Below are positions 1 to 4,969 of a stretch of 11,508 bases of DNA, one piece after another. The stretch covers positions 1 through 11,508 of the forward strand of contig JBPOJC010000098.1 of assembly GCA_052034135.1 (NCBI GenBank). The letters run 5' to 3'. Under the pieces are notes generated by a model that saw only the letters and a program-made list of their open reading frames with translations, searched no databases and was not told where the DNA came from. The stretch is from JAGPKI01 sp052034135 (GTDB lineage Bacteria; Caldisericota; Caldisericia; UBA6126; JAGPKI01). The stretch's first letter is position 1; each line of letters begins with the position of its first letter. Both the position numbers and the translations under genes were made by a program.

Positions 1-60
1 GAATGAAACATCCAATTTCTCCTTTGATACATCAATTCCTACTGCAATTATTGATTTCAT
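1..60 (-). CDS. IS110-family transposase (DEDD recombinase), N-terminal 20 codons only
   Basis: Reading the minus strand from an ATG at 60 gives MKSIIAVGIDVSKEKLDVSF, open to the window edge. GIDVSK near the N-terminus is the hallmark of the RuvC-like DEDD domain of IS110-family transposases, and its Asp (residue 10) is the first catalytic acidic residue. A strong ribosome binding site (GGAGGG, about 7 nt upstream) fixes the start. The enzyme would recombine a circular or junction form of the element into a target guided by its bridge RNA. Only the N-terminus can be judged; the C-terminal serine-containing domain lies outside. Confidence 0.8.
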   Translation of the reverse strand, partial: MKSIIAVGIDVSKEKLDVSF

Positions 61-122
61 TTTTCTTCCCTCCAAATTTATTGTTTTTAAATTTGTTTGG
101 TTATAATAATAGATATTAAGGA

Positions 123-307
123 TGTTCCTTTAAGCGTAACAATCGTAAAATACAGGCTTTAATTGCCTAATGTACTAAGTACAGGCTTTAAGGAACAGGG
201 GAGGTGGGTTTAACATTCCCGACGGCCTCTTGGGCTAATGACAAATGTAAACTTACTCACCTCTCCTCATATCTTTAACCATACATAAAAGTATAGCTTG
301 AGATATG
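123..307 (-). ncRNA. Predicted IS110 bridge RNA (three abutting stem-loops)
   Basis: Read on the minus strand, three hairpins abut. A 5' stem-loop covers 307-268 (arms 301-307 and 268-274, seven perfect pairs). A second loop covers 267-197 (outer arms 255-267 and 197-209, inner arms 244-252 and 208-217 with one bulge). A third covers 197-123 (arms 185-197 and 123-135, 12 of 13 paired). That is the 5'-hairpin, target-loop, donor-loop order of bridge RNAs described for IS110-type elements, at about 185 nt. In the second loop, UGUCAU (243-238) and UCGGGAAU (222-215) match the left target plus core and the complement of core plus right target of the intact repeat at 634-646. In the third, UACGAU (147-142) is complementary to the element's own end (core plus CGTA, 374-369). 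Against this orientation, the second outer stem has two G-T positions that pair better on the plus strand. Confidence 0.7.
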
Positions 308-372
308 TTCCTGTCATCTTATCTAATTTTCAATTAAATTAAATCTTCAATTAAAAATAAAATATACATACG

Positions 373-402
373 ATGACAGTTTGGCGGCTTGGAATGACCC
401 CA
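373..402 (+). repeat. 30-bp direct repeat, copy 1, interrupted by the IS110 element
   Basis: This stretch is identical to 640-669 (30 of 30 bases) and runs on into the palindromic repeat at 407-450, just as the second copy runs into 675-716. It therefore looks like the surviving half of a cassette like 615-720, cut at its left edge by the insertion sequence. Confidence 0.85.
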
Positions 403-406
403 ACCA

Positions 407-450
407 GTCACCCTGAGGAGCGTATCCTTAACGACCGAAGGAACTCCTCA
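407..450 (+). repeat. Dispersed palindromic repeat, copy 1 of 4
   Basis: The unit starts GTCACCCTGAGGAGCG and ends ...ACCGAAG..CTCCTCA. The complementary pieces GAGGAG and CTCCTC could fold as a hairpin. Three more copies lie at 524-565, 675-716 and 852-895. Units of this kind are common intergenic repeats; no protein is encoded. Confidence 0.8.
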
Positions 451-462
451 TTTTGAATCGTA

Positions 463-516
463 AAATACTGAGATTCCTCATTAAATGTGCGAAAATACCG
501 CACTTTCGGAATGACA
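463..516 (+). repeat. Dispersed direct repeat C, copy 1
   Basis: This begins AAATACTGAGATTCCT, 16 bases identical to 786-801, and continues with a diverged but alignable stretch (TGTGCGAAAATACCGCACTTT against TGTGCAAAAATACGCACTTT, each spanning about 20 bases) to GGAATGACA. Within it, GTGCG and CGCAC form a short hairpin. Confidence 0.75.
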
Positions 517-523
517 AGTTGGT

Positions 524-565
524 GTCGTCCTGAGGGAGTGGTATTAAGCGACTGAAGGATCTCCA
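524..565 (+). repeat. Dispersed palindromic repeat, copy 2 of 4 (diverged)
   Basis: This is the most diverged copy. It opens GTCGTCCTGAGGGAGTG, has GCGACTGAAGGATCTCC in its second half, and keeps the spacing of the other three units. Confidence 0.7.
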
Positions 566-570
566 TGTTT

Positions 571-595
571 GTCATTCCCGCGAAAGCGGGAATCC
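571..595 (+). repeat. REP-like hairpin with GNRA tetraloop
   Basis: ATTCCCGC (574-581), loop GAAA, GCGGGAAT (586-593) is a perfect eight-pair stem, preceded by GTC and followed by CCAG. The motif is a widespread intergenic palindrome. With its upstream bases it reads TTGTCATTCCCG, an almost perfect match to the predicted guides of the neighbouring IS110 bridge RNA. Confidence 0.85.
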
Positions 596-614
596 AGAAA
601 GCAAAAAATTGCAT

Positions 615-669
615 GGATCCCCGATAAAGACGTTCGGGAATGACAGTTTGGCGGCTTGGAATGACCCCA
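615..669 (+). repeat. Intact dispersed-repeat cassette containing the 30-bp direct repeat, copy 2
   Basis: The cassette begins GGATCCCCGATAAAG and continues TTCGGGAATGACAG into the 30-bp unit shared with 373-402. A related copy beginning GGATCCCCGATAAAAG lies at 9733-9768, on the far side of the gene cluster, and feeds the tandem array there. It serves as the uninterrupted reference for the IS110 insertion site: on the minus strand it reads CTGTC-AT-TCCCGA. Confidence 0.8.
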
Positions 670-674
670 CCACC

Positions 675-716
675 GTCACCCTGAGGGAGCGTTTTTTGCG
701 ACCGAAGGGTCTCCTC
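675..716 (+). repeat. Dispersed palindromic repeat, copy 3 of 4
   Basis: The unit runs GTCACCCTGAGGGAGCG ... GCGACCGAAGGGTCTCCTC. ACCCT and AGGGT as well as GAGGGAG and CTCCTC are complementary pieces. It directly follows the 30-bp direct repeat, as copy 1 does. Confidence 0.8.
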
Positions 717-785
717 TTTTTACCGCCGCATGCACAGTAAATGCAAATAAAACATAAAACAAAATCCCACAAAATGGTAAAAGAC

Positions 786-840
786 AAATACTGAGATTCC
801 TTAAGGACTTGTGTGCAAAAATACGCACTTTGGAATGACA
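786..840 (+). repeat. Dispersed direct repeat C, copy 2
   Basis: This is the partner of 463-516: 16 identical bases at the start, then a diverged segment with the same GTGTGC...GCAC core, ending TGGAATGACA. It is followed at 852 by a palindromic unit, as the first copy is followed by one at 524. Confidence 0.75.
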
Positions 841-851
841 CCACCACCCCC

Positions 852-895
852 GTCACCCTGAGGAGCGTATCCTTAAGCGACGAAGGGTCTCCTCA
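852..895 (+). repeat. Dispersed palindromic repeat, copy 4 of 4
   Basis: GTCACCCTGAGGAGCGTATC matches copy 1 over 20 bases, followed by CTTAAGCGACGAAGGGTCTCCTCA (split here: CTTAAGCGAC, GAAGGGTCTCCTCA). It is the last repeat before the Ogg gene. The remaining 70 bases to 963 show nothing recognisable. Confidence 0.8.
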
Positions 896-963
896 TCTTA
901 ACGTTGTATAAGTAAAAAGCTTTAATATGCTGAGCAACGAACAATAGGCTTATCAATTGTATA

Positions 964-1521
964 TTATTTAAAGATCTCGCCTGTTTCCTTGCTCCAGAAG
1001 AGTAGATCAAGATGACTTAATGGTATATCTATTTCTTTGGCGAACGTTCTCATTCTTTCTTCTATTTCGAGATATTTTTTCCTTGATAGAGATTTTGGTA
1101 TTTCATCGATAACACCATAAATTTTAAGGTTTTTAAGGATATGTCTATCAAGAATTGCTAAATTATCTGCGAGACCTATATTTCGCAAAAAATGACTTGC
1201 CTCTTTGTAGCCCATACCTTTTACATTTTCTACAAGCCACTCTCTTGCCTCAGAAGCACAAGTAAAACTATTTATTTTCTTCTTTATTTTGATTTCTCCA
1301 TTATTTAGAAAAAGCCTTTTTGCATAAATGATATAATCAGCTTTATTATTTTTAAACCTTACTCCACATAAGTTTTTGGAAATATCTTCTTTATTCTCTT
1401 CATTAAAAAATATTTCATTTTTCGTTATGTTTTCTATAGCTTTCCAGCAGACTTTGGCTTTAGATTGTGGGGTTAGCAGGCAGAAAGCAAGTTCATAAAA
1501 AATTTCCTCTTCGCTTCCCAA
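964..1521 (-). CDS. ogg: 8-oxoguanine DNA glycosylase / DNA lyase, Ogg2 type
   Basis: This bifunctional base-excision-repair enzyme removes 8-oxoguanine and nicks the abasic site. The helix-hairpin-helix GPD core is visible: VKGMGYKEASHFLRN (residues 100-114, with K106 as probable Schiff-base lysine), then LAILDRHIL (121-129) with D125 as catalytic aspartate, and a C-terminal lysine (WSKETGEIFK) typical of the Ogg2 branch. The coordinates use a TTG at 1521, giving 185 residues. That start is probably too short. The frame stays open upstream to a TAA at 1638, and the extra residues (LILELKES...DIEKRILGFKKV) look like the conserved first helix of the family. No ATG, GTG or TTG lies there; ATT at 1623 (219 residues) or CTG at 1632 would be needed. 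It lies in frame just behind the thioredoxin-like gene, probably in one operon. Confidence 0.85.
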   Translation of the reverse strand: MGSEEEIFYELAFCLLTPQSKAKVCWKAIENITKNEIFFNEENKEDISKNLCGVRFKNNKADYIIYAKRLFLNNGEIKIKKKINSFTCASEAREWLVENVKGMGYKEASHFLRNIGLADNLAILDRHILKNLKIYGVIDEIPKSLSRKKYLEIEERMRTFAKEIDIPLSHLDLLFWSKETGEIFK

Positions 1522-1635
1522 TAAGCCAACTTTCTTAAATCCAAGGATCCTTTTTTCAATATCACTTTTCTTAGCATAATAAGATTCTTTTAGCTCAAGA
1601 ATTAATTTATCTTTATTTATAATTGATACCAGCCT

Positions 1636-1875
1636 TTACTGCTCTTTCTCTGCTTTAGCAGTCATTATCTTACTTATTATTTCTTCTTTTGATAATACTT
1701 TCCCAGCTGATACAACTTTATCATTTATGACAAGTCCTGGCATACTCATTACATTAAATTTCATTATTTCCTTCATATCAGTTATATATTCAACCTCTGC
1801 CTGTAACCCTGAATCTCTAACTGCTTCTTTAACGCGTTCAAGTAAAAGTTTACAGTTTGCACAGCCAACTCTCAA
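1636..1875 (-). CDS. Thioredoxin-like redox-active disulfide protein (start frameshifted)
   Basis: This is a small glutaredoxin/thioredoxin-fold protein of the redox-active disulfide protein 2 type. It shows VGCANC (active-site C5 and C8), VTD-like ITDMKEIMKFNVMSMPGLVIN with cis-proline P46, and a C-terminal KVLSKEEIISKI helix. The listed start is a TTG at 1875, which lacks a nearby ribosome binding site and would delete the first beta strand. An ATG at 1891 has AAAAGGG seven bases upstream and encodes MKINN in a frame one base off. Skipping base 1876 would give MKINNLRVGCANC, the expected family N-terminus. So the gene is either frameshifted, a sequencing indel, or recoded. Such proteins often sit beside ArsR regulators and permeases, and an ArsR remnant lies immediately upstream. 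Confidence 0.75.
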   Translation of the reverse strand: MRVGCANCKLLLERVKEAVRDSGLQAEVEYITDMKEIMKFNVMSMPGLVINDKVVSAGKVLSKEEIISKIMTAKAEKEQ

Positions 1876-1941
1876 TATTATTTATTTTCATTTTTATTCC
1901 CTTTTACAAATTTTAATAAGTTTTTAAAAAAGAGGAAAGTT

Positions 1942-2109
1942 TTAAAATAGAGTAAATACCGCAGAGGAAAAATTGGGTTGACTTATATTCAAAATATGGG
2001 GGAATTCGCAAGCACAATATTCTCTTTCGGTTAAGAGCATTAGTATGTTAATTCTTATTGGTGAAGATAGAGCCTTAAAAATTTTTGCAGCTTTTCTATA
2101 TGTTTTCAT
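1942..2109 (-). pseudogene. ArsR-family transcriptional regulator remnant
   Basis: An ATG at 2109 opens a 55-codon frame: MKTYRKAAKIFKALSSPIRI, then NILMLLTEREYCACEFPHIL, then NISQPNFS. This is the N-terminal half of an ArsR/SmtB winged helix, with the ALSSPIRI..L first helices, the CxC metal-site segment (C32, C34) and the ISQPNFS recognition-helix start. After NFS the sequence loses the family pattern and stops (SAVFTLF, TAA at 1944). In the next frame an open stretch (..KNLLKFVKGNKNENK) runs to a stop at 1878, overlapping the thioredoxin-like ATG as a genuine regulator end would. An internal deletion with loss of frame is the simplest reading. A short functional protein is possible but would lack most of the recognition helix and wing. 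Confidence 0.6.
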
Positions 2110-2127
2110 TTTTATACCGTATACTTT

Positions 2128-2150
2128 ATTATAACCTATTTTTTAAATAG
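2128..2150 (-). promoter_or_regulatory. Candidate promoter and operator of the arsR remnant / thioredoxin / ogg operon
   Basis: On the minus strand TATAAT occupies 2133-2128, about 19 bases before the arsR-like ATG. Just upstream lies the A+T palindrome CTATTTTTTAAATAG (2136-2150), placed where an ArsR operator could sit. No good -35 hexamer is seen, so the call rests on the -10 box and the palindrome only. Confidence 0.35.
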
Positions 2151-2247
2151 AATAGAGATATTAGAGAATGTATAAAATTACTTTTTTATGGTTTCAACTA
2201 TTGGCTTTGGAGAAAATCCTAATTTTATAAGTATTTAGTGAACAAAA

Positions 2248-2253
2248 AGGAGG
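2248..2253 (+). promoter_or_regulatory. Strong ribosome binding site of the beta-propeller gene
   Basis: AGGAGG with a seven-base spacer to the ATG at 2261. It selects this start over any internal methionine. No convincing promoter was found in the divergent 150-bp gap with the arsR remnant. Confidence 0.75.
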
Positions 2254-2260
2254 CTTTGGA

Positions 2261-3586
2261 ATGGAGATTCACGTGAAACGAAATTTTTTGTATTTAATAG
2301 TTGTTTTAATTGTAATTCTTCTTCTGTCCTCACTGGTATTCTACAATTTAGAGAAACCCTCAAAAAGTGGAAATGATACTTCATCTTTGTTTGTAAAAAT
2401 GGATTACTACCAAAAAGGAATTGATCAACCTGCCAATGGATGGCAATTTACCTGGAAAGAAGGTTATGATAAAGATATCGGTGTTTATTCAAATCTATCA
2501 GTAGATGATGAAGGAAATTGCTATTTTTGTGGCTGGAATGACTATCTTTATGCAGTATCATCTAAAGGGGTTTTGAAGTGGTATAAAAAGGCATATACTT
2601 CTTCAGTTCAAGTAACTAAAGACGGCTTTATAATTACAGACAAAAATTTATTTGATAGGGATGGCAACCTATTGCGAAAATTAAATGGAATCTCGTTCAC
2701 TCTTGGTAATGATGGATTACTTTATAGTGTTGATTTAAAATTTAATCTTCTGCAAATGGCAGGCGATTTGTTTACGAAAAAGTCCAAAACTCTCTTACCT
2801 AATGCAGTTTATTTAATTGCAATTGATAAAAATAATAACAAAAAAATAAGCTATAAAATTCCGGAACAATTAATGGTATGTTCATTTGATAATAGGATTT
2901 TTTTTGATACAAACTCTAATATCTATTATCTGCTGTCAGATTTTAAAGAATCCAAAGGGTGTTATTATCTCTTCTCTTTGAATCATCAAGGAACATTACG
3001 CTGGTATAAAAAATTACCTGATAATGTAATTATTGATTTTATTTCCAATGGAGTAACAATTTCTAATACTATATTAATTGCCTACGATGAAGCTAACCGT
3101 TCTAATGACTTTGGAGCATTATGGGAAGAAAGAAGAAATAAACCAAAACATTTAATAGCATTATCCTCTTCCACTGGCGAAGAATTATGGAATTATGACA
3201 TTTCTGATTGGGGTTATTTGAATACTTCTTATGCAATTGGGACTGATTATAGGTTTTATTTTGCCTTCTCGGCTAAAGAGGAAACCATTCTCAATGCTTT
3301 TTCAGAAAGTGGTAAACCCTTATGGAATCGAAATATAGTATGCGGTGAGAGCACCCCTCCTCTTGTGGATTCAGATAACCACGTATATATCGGAGTTGGT
3401 TCTGGTGGAGAATTCGAGAGATACCTCTATGCATTTTATTCCGATGGAAAAACTAAATGGAAACTAAAACAACCTTATGCTCATGCTGAATTTGACCATT
3501 CTCTTGTTTTAGGACCAAATCAAACCATTTATTACTGCACAAATAATCAGAATATTATTTATACCGTAAAAGAAAAAAGCGAATAG
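2261..3586 (+). CDS. Membrane-anchored PQQ-like beta-propeller protein
   Basis: The protein has 441 residues with one hydrophobic segment (about residues 9-28, FLYLIVVLIVIL...), an N-terminal anchor or uncleaved signal. The rest should lie outside the membrane. Repeating blades of the pyrroloquinoline-quinone/BamB type are visible: LYAVSSKGVLKWYKK, LFSLNHQGTLRWYKK, LIALSSSTGEELWNYD, LNAFSESGKPLWNRN, LYAFYSDGKTKWKLK, each a strand, a turn with a Gly, and a conserved Trp. No catalytic dehydrogenase domain is apparent and PQQ binding cannot be inferred. A scaffold or sensing role is plausible but unproven. AGGAGG lies seven bases before the ATG. The HAD gene follows after 51 bases. Confidence 0.8.
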   Translation: MEIHVKRNFLYLIVVLIVILLLSSLVFYNLEKPSKSGNDTSSLFVKMDYYQKGIDQPANGWQFTWKEGYDKDIGVYSNLSVDDEGNCYFCGWNDYLYAVSSKGVLKWYKKAYTSSVQVTKDGFIITDKNLFDRDGNLLRKLNGISFTLGNDGLLYSVDLKFNLLQMAGDLFTKKSKTLLPNAVYLIAIDKNNNKKISYKIPEQLMVCSFDNRIFFDTNSNIYYLLSDFKESKGCYYLFSLNHQGTLRWYKKLPDNVIIDFISNGVTISNTILIAYDEANRSNDFGALWEERRNKPKHLIALSSSTGEELWNYDISDWGYLNTSYAIGTDYRFYFAFSAKEETILNAFSESGKPLWNRNIVCGESTPPLVDSDNHVYIGVGSGGEFERYLYAFYSDGKTKWKLKQPYAHAEFDHSLVLGPNQTIYYCTNNQNIIYTVKEKSE

Positions 3587-3637
3587 AGGAAATTTCGGAA
3601 TAGAATATATCAATTTAAAGAAAGGAATTTTAAATAT

Positions 3638-4303
3638 ATGAGGCAGTCCAAAGATAAATTTAAAGCAGTGGTGTTTGACCTTGATGGGACATTACTAAAT
3701 ACGCTAACTGATCTTGCCAATTCTATGAATAATGTATTGGTTAAGTATGGCTTTCCTCCGCATCCTGTAGATGATTACAAGTATTTAGCAGGGGGCGGCG
3801 TGGAAGAACTCGTAATTAAAGCTCTTCCAGATGATGTAAGGGATGAGAGTTTGATCAATAAATTAGTTAATGAATTACTTAAAGAGTATGAAGAACATTG
3901 TTTTGATACAACTCAACCTTATTATAATATTCCTGAATTACTTAATAAGCTTATGGAGAGGGGTATTAGAATGGCAGTCTTCTCAAATAAGCAGGATAAA
4001 TTCACAAAAATAATGGTAAGCAAGCTATTACCAAAAGCAAAATTTGAAGTTGTACTTGGAGCAAGAGATAATGTTCCCAAAAAACCAGATCCAACTTCCG
4101 CCTTTGAGATAGCAAACATTATGAAGCTTTCGACTAAAGAATTCATTTATCTTGGCGATAGTGGTCTCGATATGAAAACTGCTTTGTCAGCTGGGATGTA
4201 TCCCGTTGGAGCTTTATGGGGTTTTCGTACTAAAGAGGAACTTTTAGAATCAGGGGCAAAAGATTTAATTAAGGATCCTCTTGAACTGCTTAATTTCTTT
4301 TAA
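3638..4303 (+). CDS. HAD-superfamily phosphatase, phosphoglycolate phosphatase-like
   Basis: All four HAD motifs are present. DLDGTLLNT (D14 nucleophile, D16 acid/base), VFSNK (S116), KKPDP (K149) and YLGDSGLDM (D174, D178). A helical cap lies between motifs I and II (residues about 20-95), which makes this a C1-cap enzyme. GALWGFRTKEEL near the C-terminus resembles the segment seen in Gph phosphoglycolate phosphatases, which remove 2-phosphoglycolate arising, for example, from repair of oxidised DNA ends. The substrate cannot be fixed from sequence; a pyrophosphatase of the PpaX kind is an alternative. The length of 221 residues is normal. It is weakly preceded by AAAGGA at 3621. Confidence 0.85.
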   Translation: MRQSKDKFKAVVFDLDGTLLNTLTDLANSMNNVLVKYGFPPHPVDDYKYLAGGGVEELVIKALPDDVRDESLINKLVNELLKEYEEHCFDTTQPYYNIPELLNKLMERGIRMAVFSNKQDKFTKIMVSKLLPKAKFEVVLGARDNVPKKPDPTSAFEIANIMKLSTKEFIYLGDSGLDMKTALSAGMYPVGALWGFRTKEELLESGAKDLIKDPLELLNFF

Positions 4304-4311
4304 TTCCTATT

Positions 4312-4340
4312 TTGTTTTTATTAAGGTTAAACCTTATAAT
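4312..4340 (+). promoter_or_regulatory. Candidate promoter with overlapping palindrome upstream of the HD gene
   Basis: TTGTTT (4312-4317), a 17-base spacer and a perfect TATAAT (4335-4340) lie 30 bases before the ATG at 4370. The perfect 13-bp palindrome AAGGTT-A-AACCTT (4323-4335) fills the spacer and touches the -10 box, a position suited to a repressor. It would drive the HD gene and possibly the rubrerythrin group behind it. Confidence 0.5.
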
Positions 4341-4369
4341 AGTTTTATTAAATGGAGAATTTATAAGTT

Positions 4370-4915
4370 ATGAATAGAGATGAAGCTTTAGTACTACTTA
4401 AGCAAAATATAAAGAGCGAAAATTTACTTAAACATATGTATGCTACTTATGCCTGCATGAAGAGATTAGCTAAAGAATTTGGAGAAGATGAAGATAAATG
4501 GGCTCTTGCTGGACTACTCCATGACATAGACTATGAGCTTATAGGGGATGATTTTTCAAAGCATGGTTTAGTTAGTGGTGAGATTTTAGAGAAAAATGGA
4601 TTAGATAAAGAGATTGTTGATGCCGTAAAAGCTCATACTGGCAATTCAGAGAGAATTACGAAAATTGCTAAAGCTCTTTATGCAGTTGATCCATTAACCG
4701 GTTTAATTGTGGCAGCAACGCTTATGCACCCAGATAAATCTCTTAAAGCAGTTGATACAAATTTTGTTCTGAACAGGTTTAAAGAGAAAAGATTTGCAAA
4801 GGGTGCAAATCGTGAACAAATAAAAAGTTGCGAAGAATTAGGGCTTGATTTAGAAAAGTTTATATCAATATGTCTTGAGGCAATGAGAAGTATTAGTGAC
4901 GAGCTTGAATTGTAA
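4370..4915 (+). CDS. HD-domain (HDIG-type) metal-dependent phosphohydrolase
   Basis: This 181-residue protein has the HD-superfamily metal ligands in order: H22 (LLKHMYAT), H51-D52 (GLLHDIDYE), H65, H89 (VKAHTGN) and D107 (DPLTG). The extra histidines between the HD pair and the last Asp suggest a two-metal HDIG type. The family hydrolyses phosphate esters, often nucleotides or cyclic dinucleotides. No partner domain reveals the substrate. A candidate promoter lies just upstream. The rubrerythrin gene follows after 54 bases containing a T-run but no hairpin. Confidence 0.85.
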   Translation: MNRDEALVLLKQNIKSENLLKHMYATYACMKRLAKEFGEDEDKWALAGLLHDIDYELIGDDFSKHGLVSGEILEKNGLDKEIVDAVKAHTGNSERITKIAKALYAVDPLTGLIVAATLMHPDKSLKAVDTNFVLNRFKEKRFAKGANREQIKSCEELGLDLEKFISICLEAMRSISDELEL

Positions 4916-4943
4916 TATTTTCCAGTTTTTTTCTTTAAGTTTA

Positions 4944-4949
4944 TATAAT
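4944..4949 (+). promoter_or_regulatory. Possible -10 box before the rubrerythrin gene
   Basis: TATAAT at 4944-4949 lies 20 bases upstream of the GTG start. No matching -35 hexamer was found at the usual distance, so this may be chance in A+T-rich sequence. Confidence 0.25.
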
Positions 4950-4958
4950 TTTTATAGA

Positions 4959-4963
4959 GGAGG
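4959..4963 (+). promoter_or_regulatory. Ribosome binding site fixing the GTG start of rubrerythrin
   Basis: GGAGG with a six-base spacer precedes a GTG at 4970; the next residues (VKTAINLAKAF) match where rubrerythrins normally begin. Confidence 0.75.
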
Positions 4964-4969
4964 TTTTTT

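Larger units (their letters stand above)
1..374 (-). mobile_element. Left end of an IS110-family insertion sequence (runs out of the window)
   Basis: The element reads on the minus strand: outer end near 372, bridge-RNA-like region 307-123, transposase start at 60. The end was placed by comparison. Bases 373-402 are identical to 640-669 (30 of 30). At 372 the identity stops abruptly: the intact copy continues CGGGA while this copy continues into A+T-rich sequence. That break is expected where an element entered the repeat. The shared AT at 373-374 is the likely core dinucleotide. IS110 elements lack the long inverted repeats and target duplications of DDE elements, and none are seen here. The noncoding left end is about 310 nt. 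The right end lies outside the window, so the full length is unknown. Confidence 0.72.

Noticed and set aside
123..267. A riboswitch or structured RNA on the plus strand
   Set aside because: Two G-T positions in the outer stem pair better on that strand, but no gene lies downstream on it. The guide matches and the third hairpin favour a minus-strand bridge RNA. It is kept as a doubt in that entry.
408..614. Minus-strand open frame of 68 codons containing FWIPAFAGMT
   Set aside because: It is the translation of the GNRA hairpin and palindromic repeats. This peptide recurs as a false gene wherever the repeat occurs, and it has no ribosome binding site or family pattern of its own.
572..856. 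Minus-strand open frame of 94 codons across the repeat island
   Set aside because: It spans three unrelated repeat units with no recognisable protein pattern and is explained by them.
1727..1927. Plus-strand open frame opposite the thioredoxin-like gene
   Set aside because: It is antisense to a recognisable conserved domain and shows no protein pattern.
1978..2006. TTGACT as a promoter for the beta-propeller gene
   Set aside because: No -10 box lies at a suitable distance and it falls inside the arsR remnant, more than 250 bases from the start codon.
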